A stretch of DNA of 14,160 bases from Anaerolineae bacterium (lineage in GTDB: Bacteria > Chloroflexota > Anaerolineae > B4-G1 > SLSP01): the NCBI GenBank assembly GCA_016927095.1, contig JAFGNI010000376.1, positions 1 to 14,160 of the forward strand, written 5' to 3'. Positions within the stretch are counted from its first letter, which is position 1. Each line of letters starts with the position of its first letter. The notes below the pieces were generated by a model, which searched no databases, was not told the DNA's origin, and saw only the letters and a list, made by a program, of their open reading frames with translations. Positions 5,958 through 12,853 of the stretch are shown piece by piece. The position numbers and the translations under genes were made by a program.

Positions 5958-6518
5958 TCAAACGCTTGTCGCCTGTGCCGCCACCAGTGCCTTGGCTGCC
6001 TCGCGGATGGCGACCAGCTTGTAGGCGCGGCTCCAGCGATTGACCGGCAGCAGATCCCATACCTTGGCCCGGGTGTGGTGGATCCAGCGCTCCATGCTCG
6101 CCAGACACGTGATCATCCCGCCGCCACTCCCGCCGGCTGCTGCGACGGCGAGCACGGGCTTGCCGGCTACGCAGCTATCGTCGCCGCAGGTCGCCTCACA
6201 GCGGCGGAACCGGTCTGTGTAGGCCTTGGCGCTCTCACTCATCTCGCCCCAGTAGACCGGCGTGACCAAAATGACGGCATCCGCCGCGCAGGTCTTGGCG
6301 TGCAACATCTGGAAATCGTCGGCGACCTGGCACCGGTGGCTTGCCAGACAAGTGCCCCAGCCGTTCCCGCAGGCCTCACACGACCCCATGTCGAGGTCGT
6401 TGAGCCGCACCTCCTCCACCTCGGCGCCGGCTTCCCGGGCACCTGCCATCGCCGCCGCCGAGCACGCCGCCGTCAGCCCATCGTCGTTGGGACTGGCATA
6501 GATCACGAGTACGTTCAT
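5958..6518 (-). CDS. Flavodoxin-like NAD(P)H-dependent FMN reductase family protein, cysteine-rich
   Basis: A 186-residue flavodoxin-fold protein. The phosphate-binding start is VLVIYASPNDDGLT (3-16), and TPVYWGEMS (86-94) is the flavin-contact motif of this reductase family. It has a cysteine cluster at C47, C50, C57 and C63, and a second set at C107, C111 and C116. The first resembles the Fe-S binding segment of iron-sulfur flavoproteins but with different spacing, so a cluster or disulfides are possible. The ATG has AAAGGAG eight bases upstream. It lies 33 bases downstream of the aldo/keto reductase on the same strand, suggesting a two-gene redox unit. No substrate can be named. Confidence 0.85.
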   Translation of the reverse strand: MNVLVIYASPNDDGLTAACSAAAMAGAREAGAEVEEVRLNDLDMGSCEACGNGWGTCLASHRCQVADDFQMLHAKTCAADAVILVTPVYWGEMSESAKAYTDRFRRCEATCGDDSCVAGKPVLAVAAAGGSGGGMITCLASMERWIHHTRAKVWDLLPVNRWSRAYKLVAIREAAKALVAAQATSV

Positions 6519-6551
6519 AGGGGTCTCCTTTAGACGCGCCGGTCCCGAGGC

Positions 6552-7535
6552 CTAGCGTCCCCGGTCGTAGACCGGATCCTTGCCCACCCAGCGCCCGGGC
6601 AGGACGGTGGGGATGGTCTCCCGGTCCTCCGGTGTGAGGACATAGTCCAGCCGCCCCAGCGTGTCGTTGAGCTGCTTCAGGTTGCGCGCGCCGATGATGG
6701 GGCTCGTGATGCGCGGCTCCGCCCTTACCCAGGCCAGCGCCAACTGTGCCGGCGTCAGGCCGCGGGCGTGCGCCGCAGCCACAAACCGCTCGACGATGTC
6801 GAAGGTCCGCTCGGTGTAGTAACGGTCCCGATAGCCCTCAGAATCACTGAGCCGCGTGTCCTCCGGCAGGGGCTCGCCGCGCTTGTACTTGCCGGTCAGT
6901 ACCCCGCCGGCGAGCGGGTTGTAGGGGATCACACCGAGGCCCCGCCGTGCGGCAAAGACGAGTACCTCGTTTTCGATGCTGCGGTTGAGCGCGCTGTAGA
7001 GCGGCTGGATGCTGACGAAGTGCGACCAGCTGTGCGTCCGGGCTAACTCGAGATACTCGGCCAACTGCCACGCCCGTAGGTTGGAGCAGCCGATGTAGCG
7101 CACCTTGCCCTGGCGCACCAAGTCGTTGAGTGCCTCTAGCGTCTCCTCCGGCTCCGAGTCGAAATCCCAGCGGTGGATCTGGTAGAGGTCGATGACGTCA
7201 ACCTGCAGGCGGCGGAGGCTGGCCTCGACGGCCTGCTGGATGTGGATCAGCGAGAGGCCGCGTTCGTTGGGGCCGGGGCCGGTGGTGCCATAGACCTTGG
7301 TCGCCAGGACCACCTGATCCCGGACGCCGCGCTCCTTGATCCAGCGACCGACGATCTCTTCCGAGACGCCGCCGTTGTAGACGTTGGCCGTATCGAGGAA
7401 GGTCCCGCCCAGTTCCCAGAAACGGTCCATTAGCTTGAACGACATCGCCTGGTCGGCGCCCGACCCAAAGGTCATCGTCCCCAGGCAGATGTCGGATACT
7501 TTCAGACCTGAACGTCCCAATCGTACGATTTCCAT
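6552..7535 (-). CDS. Aldo/keto reductase
   Basis: A 327-residue NADPH-dependent oxidoreductase with a TIM-barrel fold. The catalytic tetrad is visible as D48 (LDTANVY), Y53, K80 (LATK) and H121 (YQIHRW). NPLAGGVLTGKY (206-217) and SPIIGARNLKQL (278-289) are cofactor-binding segments of the YajO/Tas-like subgroup. The frame continues upstream for over 100 codons, but that part is antisense to the neighbouring binding-protein gene plus a repeat. The ATG at 7535 is chosen because of GAGGAGG nine bases upstream and because family homology starts there (MEIVRLGRSGLKVS). It is probably a general carbonyl or sugar reductase, perhaps working with the adjacent flavoprotein. Confidence 0.93.
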   Translation of the reverse strand: MEIVRLGRSGLKVSDICLGTMTFGSGADQAMSFKLMDRFWELGGTFLDTANVYNGGVSEEIVGRWIKERGVRDQVVLATKVYGTTGPGPNERGLSLIHIQQAVEASLRRLQVDVIDLYQIHRWDFDSEPEETLEALNDLVRQGKVRYIGCSNLRAWQLAEYLELARTHSWSHFVSIQPLYSALNRSIENEVLVFAARRGLGVIPYNPLAGGVLTGKYKRGEPLPEDTRLSDSEGYRDRYYTERTFDIVERFVAAAHARGLTPAQLALAWVRAEPRITSPIIGARNLKQLNDTLGRLDYVLTPEDRETIPTVLPGRWVGKDPVYDRGR

Positions 7536-7552
7536 ATCTGCGGCCTCCTCTT

Positions 7553-7611
7553 CGCTATTGCTTTCCGTATTCCCTATTCGCTTCGCGTTCTCTGCGACCT
7601 CCGCGGTGAGA
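7553..7611 (-). repeat. Likely interspersed intergenic repeat
   Basis: On the minus strand this begins right after the stop of the binding-lipoprotein gene and reads TCACCGCGGAGGTCGCAGAG followed by AACGCGAAGCG. It resembles the CACCGCAGAGG-x-CGCAGAGAACGC sequences that I recall scattered between genes in several environmental phyla. Only one copy is in the window, so the call rests on recall. Confidence 0.35.
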
Positions 7612-8763
7612 TCACCACGCAATCTGCGTGAACTCCGAATCCTCCACCCTGTAGATCCAGATGTCCGGGTCGACGACATCGCCTGTCGCGTCGAACTCCA
7701 GCTCCTCCAGCAGCGTGGGGACGGGGTTTTCCCTAAGGGCCTGGGCGATCGCACCGGCCTCAATCGAGTTGGCCATCTCCGCGCCCTGGGCCAGCACCTG
7801 CATCGCGACATAACCGTTGACGGAGTAGGTATCGGGATTGCGGTATTCGACGGCCTGGTAGGCCTCAAACCACGCCTCATCCCCTACAGCCCGGGGGCTT
7901 GGGGCAAAGGCGCTGACGTACATGCCCTCTGCGGTGCCATCGGCCTCATCGATGGTGGCAGCCAGGAAGGCGCCATCGCTGCACAGCATCGGGACGGTCA
8001 CGCCTGTGCGCACCAACTGCGCGCGGAGGTAGGGCGCCTCAATCTCATAACCGGCATAGAAGATCGCATCGGGGTCCGCGGCCTGAATCTGGGCGATCTC
8101 AGCATCGTAGCGGCTCTGGCCCTCCTCAACCTCGATCTGGGTCACGGCTGCCGCGCCCAGCGATTGCAGCTCGGCTACGAGCGATGCGGCCAGCCCTTGG
8201 CCATATTCGGTGTTGTTGAAGACCACGGCGACCCGCTCCGCGCCCAAGTGCTCGGCGAGGAACCGGGCGTCCACCGCAGCCTGCACCGCGTCGTTCGCGT
8301 TGACGCGGAAGAAGTTGGTGTAGCCTCGCTGTGTGAGGCTCTGCTCCGACGCTGTGGGCGTCACAACGACGACGGGCATATCCGCGTAGATCGTCATGGC
8401 CGCCAAGGTCTGGCCGCTGTTCAGGTGGCCGATGATGCCCAGCACCTCCTGTCCTTGCCGGAGCGCGGCCTGGATGGCCTCGACCTGCGTGAGGGCAACG
8501 TCGCTGTCCGACTCATCGTCAAGGGGCTCGACGACGACACGGTAGCCGTTGATGCCCCCATTGCGGTTGATCTCCGCAGCGGCCAACCGCACGCCGCCGA
8601 GGACCGTCTGGCCGCCGTTGGCCTGGAAGCCGCTTAGCGGGACGGCGACGTAGACCAGGACATCCCCCCGGGTCGGCGCTCGTGCGCCGCCGCTGCAGGC
8701 CGCCAGCAGGAGGGCAGCCAGGATGCCGAGCACCCAGTTGCGATACCGTTTGACTTGCTTCAT
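7612..8763 (-). CDS. Branched-chain amino acid-type substrate-binding lipoprotein (LivJ-like)
   Basis: A 383-residue type-I periplasmic-binding-fold protein of the Leu/Ile/Val-binding class (Peripla_BP_6). The signal is a lipoprotein type: positive KQVKRYR, a hydrophobic core, and the lipobox L-A-A-C23 followed by SGG. The mature part begins with the family opening VYVAVPLSGFQANGGQTVLGG and has IGHLNSGQTLAA (about 110-121) and FYAGYEIEAPYL, both typical. The ligand is not predictable; the class binds amino acids, amides and aromatic acids. There is no permease or ATPase gene beside it. Instead it follows the coiled-coil membrane gene by 11 bases in what looks like a shared operon, so it may act as a receptor. 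Confidence 0.9.
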   Translation of the reverse strand: MKQVKRYRNWVLGILAALLLAACSGGARAPTRGDVLVYVAVPLSGFQANGGQTVLGGVRLAAAEINRNGGINGYRVVVEPLDDESDSDVALTQVEAIQAALRQGQEVLGIIGHLNSGQTLAAMTIYADMPVVVVTPTASEQSLTQRGYTNFFRVNANDAVQAAVDARFLAEHLGAERVAVVFNNTEYGQGLAASLVAELQSLGAAAVTQIEVEEGQSRYDAEIAQIQAADPDAIFYAGYEIEAPYLRAQLVRTGVTVPMLCSDGAFLAATIDEADGTAEGMYVSAFAPSPRAVGDEAWFEAYQAVEYRNPDTYSVNGYVAMQVLAQGAEMANSIEAGAIAQALRENPVPTLLEELEFDATGDVVDPDIWIYRVEDSEFTQIAW

Positions 8764-8774
8764 AGCCTCTGCCT

Positions 8775-9626
8775 TTATCCCTTGTCTAGCGCGTCGGTGT
8801 AGAGCTGTTCCATCTGGTTGGCCAGATCGGTCATCTGTCCGAGGTAGCGCTGAATTTCCTGCCTGAGACGATCCGCGTGGTCTTGGGCCAAGCGGTGCTG
8901 TGTACCGCCGGTCTCCTCCGCTGATATGACGTGGAGCTCGCTGGTCACCCGGGCCATTGCCGTCAGCGTTTGCCCCAGTTGCGGCTCGGCTTGCTGCATC
9001 TGCGCATCGAGCAGCTTCAGGCTCTGCCAGTCTCGGCCCAGCGCCTCCATCTCCTGGTTGAGCCGCTCGACAATGTCCGGGTTCTTCTCATACTTCAGCC
9101 GGGCCACCAACGTCTCGATCTTGCGCGGGAGATCAGCGTGGCGTTCCTCAAGCCGGTAGTCGCGTGCGTAGGTGTCCACGTAGCGCGCAAAGAGCGTGCC
9201 CTGTTCGACCCAGCTGTACATATCCTCGATGGCTTCCTCGAGCACCGGCTGCTTGGCCGAGTTCTTCAGCTTGTAGAGGTCGGACTCTGCGCTCTGGATG
9301 TATCGGCCCATAGCCTCGGCCCGAGCGCGGAGGGTCCGGTCCTGAATCGAACCGATCTCCAGGCGCCCTCGAAGCAATTGCCAAAGCACCTTCGCCGACG
9401 TGTCGGGATCGGTGATGCTGGAGACGACGATGGCTACCCACCCGGCGATCCCCAGGGTGAGCCAGCCCCACCAGGGCAGCACCAGCATCCCGTCCGCGCT
9501 AAGCGTTGCGATGCCCGTGAGGATGATCGTCCCCGCGACTACTAAGGCGCTCTCCAGACGGAAAAGTGCATACTGGAGGAAGGCGCCCGTCGCCTTGCGC
9601 TGGATCTCAGCTCGTAGATTGGCCAT
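8775..9626 (-). CDS. Two-TM membrane-anchored coiled-coil protein, function unknown
   Basis: A 283-residue protein with two adjacent hydrophobic segments (about 26-44 and 50-71), separated by a short loop, near the N-terminus. A long, charged, helical domain (about 75-283) is predicted to form coiled coils (KIETLVARLKYEKNP; DRLRQEIQRYLGQM). Both ends of the hairpin probably face the cytoplasm, so the long domain would be cytoplasmic. The layout recalls XpaC-type membrane proteins found with TelA and VWA proteins, but I see no motif that proves it. The ATG at 9626 is chosen because the region upstream is antisense-like and overlaps the VWA gene. The ribosome site is weak (GGGAAC). It lies 19 bases after the VWA gene, so it is likely co-transcribed. 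Confidence 0.75.
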   Translation of the reverse strand: MANLRAEIQRKATGAFLQYALFRLESALVVAGTIILTGIATLSADGMLVLPWWGWLTLGIAGWVAIVVSSITDPDTSAKVLWQLLRGRLEIGSIQDRTLRARAEAMGRYIQSAESDLYKLKNSAKQPVLEEAIEDMYSWVEQGTLFARYVDTYARDYRLEERHADLPRKIETLVARLKYEKNPDIVERLNQEMEALGRDWQSLKLLDAQMQQAEPQLGQTLTAMARVTSELHVISAEETGGTQHRLAQDHADRLRQEIQRYLGQMTDLANQMEQLYTDALDKG

Positions 9627-9645
9627 CCGGTAGGTTCCCAGGTAT

Positions 9646-11424
9646 CTAGAAGTACGTTGAGATCGTCCGGTACAGCTCCTCGATGTCCGTTTCGTCGGCC
9701 CGCCGGAACTGCCCACCGCCGATCAGGGCGATCTCCTGCAGGAGTTTGACGTCGGCATCTGAGCCGAAGCCGATCGTGAAGATCACGATCCGTTGCGCCT
9801 CGGTATCGTCGAAGAGGCGCCGCAGCTCAATGCTGGTCCGGCGGCTTGCGTTCTCGAGGCCGTCGGTCATCACCACGATAGCATTGATCGCTTCGCGGTC
9901 CTGTTCGCGGACGATCTGGTTATGTGCCTCCCAGACCGCGTCGAGCATAGCCGTGTTTCCCTGCGGCTGTAGCCCGCGGATGATGCGCGCCAGATCGGAC
10001 CGCCGGCTGTCGGTCAGGGGCTGCAGGCGCTCGATGCGCTTGATCTCCGTGCCGAACTCGATCAAGCCGACCTGGTCGCGGTCTCCGCGGATGTTGTCCA
10101 GGAAGACCAGCAGCGCCTCCTGTGTCGCGGGCATCTTCTGTCCCTCTTCCATGCTGCCGCTGGTGTCCACGACGAGGACGACGTTGGTCGGGCGCTTGGT
10201 GTACCACCAGACATTCCGCACGACCTCCACCACCTGCTGGCTCGGCATCTGCAGCGTCGTCTGCGGCTGCCGCCAATCGACGGCGTCGGTGCCCCGGAAG
10301 GGGCTGCCCTCACCATCCAGCGCGATCGACAGATCCGCCGGCCGGTACCCTTCCACCAACAGCGTTTTCTGTGCCTCCGGTCCCGTGATGTAGCTCGCGA
10401 AGGCCTGGTAGGTCGCGCGTTGCGCCTCGCTGAGCGTGTCCAGCTCCAGCAACGCCAGGGGATGGTCGGCCCAGAGGGTGCCCTCGGCCGGGTAGATGGC
10501 CACGAGCCGTTCTTCCGGTTGGCTCCGGTTCCAGGCCAACACGATCTGCTCCTGCGCGACGAAGGCGTCCAGGAAGTTGCGTCCCTCGGCCTGGAGACGC
10601 TCCAGGATGACGGCTTCGCCCTCGCCGTAGAATCGCACCGTCGCCTCGACCGCGCGTACGTATTCCAGGGTTGCATCGTCCGTCGCCGCAGCCTCTGTCA
10701 GGCCCCGGGTCAGGCCCGCACCGGCGTAGAACTCCGCCAACGTGGCCAGCAGGCCGCTGGCGTTGTTGGTGCTGGGATGGTTCCATTTGAAGCCCGGATC
10801 CTGCGTCGCCTTGCGCTGCACCTGTTGCCAGCCCACAGACTCGTAGGGCCAGCTGAGCTCGCGCGCCACGCTTTCCCACGCCACGATCACGATAGGGCTG
10901 ACCGCGTAGCGAACGGGCGTGTTCGTGCGACGCTGGGCCAAAGGAATCACAGCGTCCTGCTCTCCGCCGTTCACCTGGGCCGCCCACTGCGACTCGATCT
11001 GCTGGAACCAGAGCGTGCTGTCCGGCGACAGCGCTTGGAAGGCCGGTGCCGGCTCCAGGCTCTGGGCCACCATCTTGTCCGGCGTCAACTCAAGGGTCCG
11101 GATAGGCAGCCGGACAGCGTCGCTATCCGCGTCCGCAGGGGATTGCGCGTTGAAGCTGTCGACCAGCTTGTCAAAAGTTGGCTTCATCGCCGGCGAGACC
11201 GCGATCACCAGCTCAGTGGTAGGGGCATCGGGGCGCTGGCTCGCACCATCCTGCGGCAGTCGCCGGCCTAACCACGCCAGCGCCAGGCGACCGCCGTAGA
11301 CCATGCCGCCCAACAGCGCACAGCCCAGGGCGAGAACGAGCAGAGCCGAGGCCAACCGCACCTGACGGCGGGATTGCCGCGGGTCCGGTGGTAAGTTCAG
11401 CGGCGAGTTTGATGGGGTGGTCAT
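9646..11424 (-). CDS. Membrane-anchored substrate-binding domain fused to a VWA domain
   Basis: A 592-residue protein. It has a proline-rich cytoplasmic start (1-20), one TM helix at about 23-52 (LASALLVLALGCALLGG) and a type-II extracellular solute-binding domain from about 72 to 375. This domain ends in FASYITGPEAQ and GYRPAD, the closing pattern of SBP_bac_11-type folds. From about 413 to 590 there is a von Willebrand factor A domain with a complete metal-ion-dependent adhesion site: D420-T-S-G-S424, T491 and D521. The protein should therefore sit outside the membrane, bind a divalent metal and contact a protein ligand, perhaps under control of a small molecule. The start has GGAG close upstream and lies one base after the preceding stop. 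Confidence 0.9.
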   Translation of the reverse strand: MTTPSNSPLNLPPDPRQSRRQVRLASALLVLALGCALLGGMVYGGRLALAWLGRRLPQDGASQRPDAPTTELVIAVSPAMKPTFDKLVDSFNAQSPADADSDAVRLPIRTLELTPDKMVAQSLEPAPAFQALSPDSTLWFQQIESQWAAQVNGGEQDAVIPLAQRRTNTPVRYAVSPIVIVAWESVARELSWPYESVGWQQVQRKATQDPGFKWNHPSTNNASGLLATLAEFYAGAGLTRGLTEAAATDDATLEYVRAVEATVRFYGEGEAVILERLQAEGRNFLDAFVAQEQIVLAWNRSQPEERLVAIYPAEGTLWADHPLALLELDTLSEAQRATYQAFASYITGPEAQKTLLVEGYRPADLSIALDGEGSPFRGTDAVDWRQPQTTLQMPSQQVVEVVRNVWWYTKRPTNVVLVVDTSGSMEEGQKMPATQEALLVFLDNIRGDRDQVGLIEFGTEIKRIERLQPLTDSRRSDLARIIRGLQPQGNTAMLDAVWEAHNQIVREQDREAINAIVVMTDGLENASRRTSIELRRLFDDTEAQRIVIFTIGFGSDADVKLLQEIALIGGGQFRRADETDIEELYRTISTYF

Positions 11425-11425
11425 A

Positions 11426-12703
11426 TCACTCCGCCACGTTCAGCTCAAACCAGCGCAGCAGTGCCAGGAGCACATCACGATCGGGGTTGCGCATCGCGTC
11501 GGCCCGCGGCACCACTGACTCCACACCACGATCGTCCCACTTGACGAAGAGACTGTCCGCGGCAGCATTCAGCGGGACCGCGGGATTGGCCGGGCGCAGG
11601 CCGTAACCCAGGCCGGCTTGCTGCTGCTCATCGCTCAGCAGGAACCGCTGGAAGTCCAACGCCGCGTTCTTCTCCAGCGCCGTGGTTTCGGGGCCGACCC
11701 AGACGGAGAAGGGGAAGTCGAACCAGGTCACGTAGCGGGGGTAATAGAGGTCGATGGGATCCTCCCAGCGTGTGAGGATGCCTTCCATATTCAGGAGGAG
11801 GTCGGTCTCGACCAGTTGCCCGCCATCGCCCACGCTGTAGCCGAAGAGCGCGAAGTCCTCGGCGGTGTAGGCGCTGGCGCTGCTGAAGTCCGTGACGGCG
11901 CCCATCAGCTCCTCCAACCAGCGCTGGAACTCGGGATCGGTGACGTCGGCAACGCTGATATCCGGTCGCCCATAGTATTCGCCGGCAGCGGCGATCATTG
12001 CGTGCAGGCCCGCGACATTCTTGTTCGGGTTGGGCACAACCAGCTTGAAGAAGCCCCAGCTTGGATCACCGCCCAGATCGGGCCAGCCTCCCCGGGCGAT
12101 CGCGGCGTCGTGAATCGTCTGCCAACTGATCTCGCCGAATTCCTCCTGGAGCACCTCGGCGCGGCTTTCATAGAGCCCCCAGGTCAGCAGACTCGTGGCG
12201 ATGGGGCGGGCGCGATACTCACCATCGGTGAGGAAGACGTCGCGCCCCAACCGTTCCTTGTAGGAGGCGTTAGCCAGCTCGACGAGGTAGCGGCTCTCGG
12301 GAATCCAGGCCGTTGGGAAGTCGACTAGCGCTGCCCGGGCAGCCTCCAGCTCCTCCGGCAGTAAGTCGGCCTCTAGAGCGCCGAAGGTATTGCGGTCCCA
12401 GCGACCGAGGGCGGTCAAGCCATCCATCGCGACGATCTCCACGGTGAAGGGGACGCCGTCGATCGTGGGGATGGTCGCATTGTAAGCCTCGGCTGCGTTG
12501 CGTACCCACGCCTCAACCGGCAGCGCTGTGAGGACCCGCACCGTCAGGGTGTCTGGACGATCTACGGTGATGGTATCGCCATCGCCCGAAGGCCGGGTGC
12601 CCCCGGGTGGGGTGGGACGGAGGCCGCGGTAGGTGAGTGCGATGCCGACGATAATCAGGGCCACGGCGACAATGCCGACGAAGATCCAGCGTGTTCGGTT
12701 CAT
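11426..12703 (-). CDS. Membrane-anchored extracellular solute-binding-like protein
   Basis: A 425-residue protein with an N-terminal hydrophobic helix (about 7-24) and no lipobox cysteine, so it is probably held by an uncleaved anchor. A low-complexity G/T/P/D linker (about 30-50) leads to a type-II solute-binding domain. It closes with FLLSDEQQQAGLGYGLRPA (about 363-381), the same kind of ending as in the downstream SBP-VWA protein, so the two look like distant paralogues. The ligand is unknown. GAGGG lies about six bases before the ATG at 12703. The stop is one base before the SBP-VWA start, which implies strong coupling. No ABC transporter subunit is next to it. Confidence 0.85.
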   Translation of the reverse strand: MNRTRWIFVGIVAVALIIVGIALTYRGLRPTPPGGTRPSGDGDTITVDRPDTLTVRVLTALPVEAWVRNAAEAYNATIPTIDGVPFTVEIVAMDGLTALGRWDRNTFGALEADLLPEELEAARAALVDFPTAWIPESRYLVELANASYKERLGRDVFLTDGEYRARPIATSLLTWGLYESRAEVLQEEFGEISWQTIHDAAIARGGWPDLGGDPSWGFFKLVVPNPNKNVAGLHAMIAAAGEYYGRPDISVADVTDPEFQRWLEELMGAVTDFSSASAYTAEDFALFGYSVGDGGQLVETDLLLNMEGILTRWEDPIDLYYPRYVTWFDFPFSVWVGPETTALEKNAALDFQRFLLSDEQQQAGLGYGLRPANPAVPLNAAADSLFVKWDDRGVESVVPRADAMRNPDRDVLLALLRWFELNVAE

Positions 12704-12750
12704 AGTTTTCCCTCAATACATCCAAAGCTCTGGCTCCAAGCTGATGCCGT

Positions 12751-12765
12751 TGTCAGCCGCTGACA
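12751..12765. promoter_or_regulatory. Operator-like palindrome in the gap upstream of the binding-protein operon
   Basis: TGTCAGC-C-GCTGACA is a perfect 7-base inverted repeat around one central base. It lies 48 bases upstream of the ATG at 12703, in the 150-base gap after the WD40 gene. A repressor or activator site is possible. I could not find a convincing -35/-10 pair nearby, and there is no other recognisable feature in this gap. Confidence 0.3.
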
Positions 12766-12853
12766 GCGAGTGCCGTGGCTCGCGACACCACGACCCTACC
12801 TATCACTACGGAACGGCTGGCGCGAGGTTTCACCGGCACGCAGTATCCATCCG

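Noticed and set aside
7536..7880. N-terminal extension of the aldo/keto reductase
   Set aside because: It is an out-of-frame shadow of the lipoprotein gene plus a repeat; family homology begins at the ATG at 7535, which has a strong ribosome site.
7384..8637. 417-codon plus-strand open frame
   Set aside because: It is antisense to a clear lipoprotein gene with signal peptide and lipobox, and its translation has no recognisable domain; high GC content produces such shadows.
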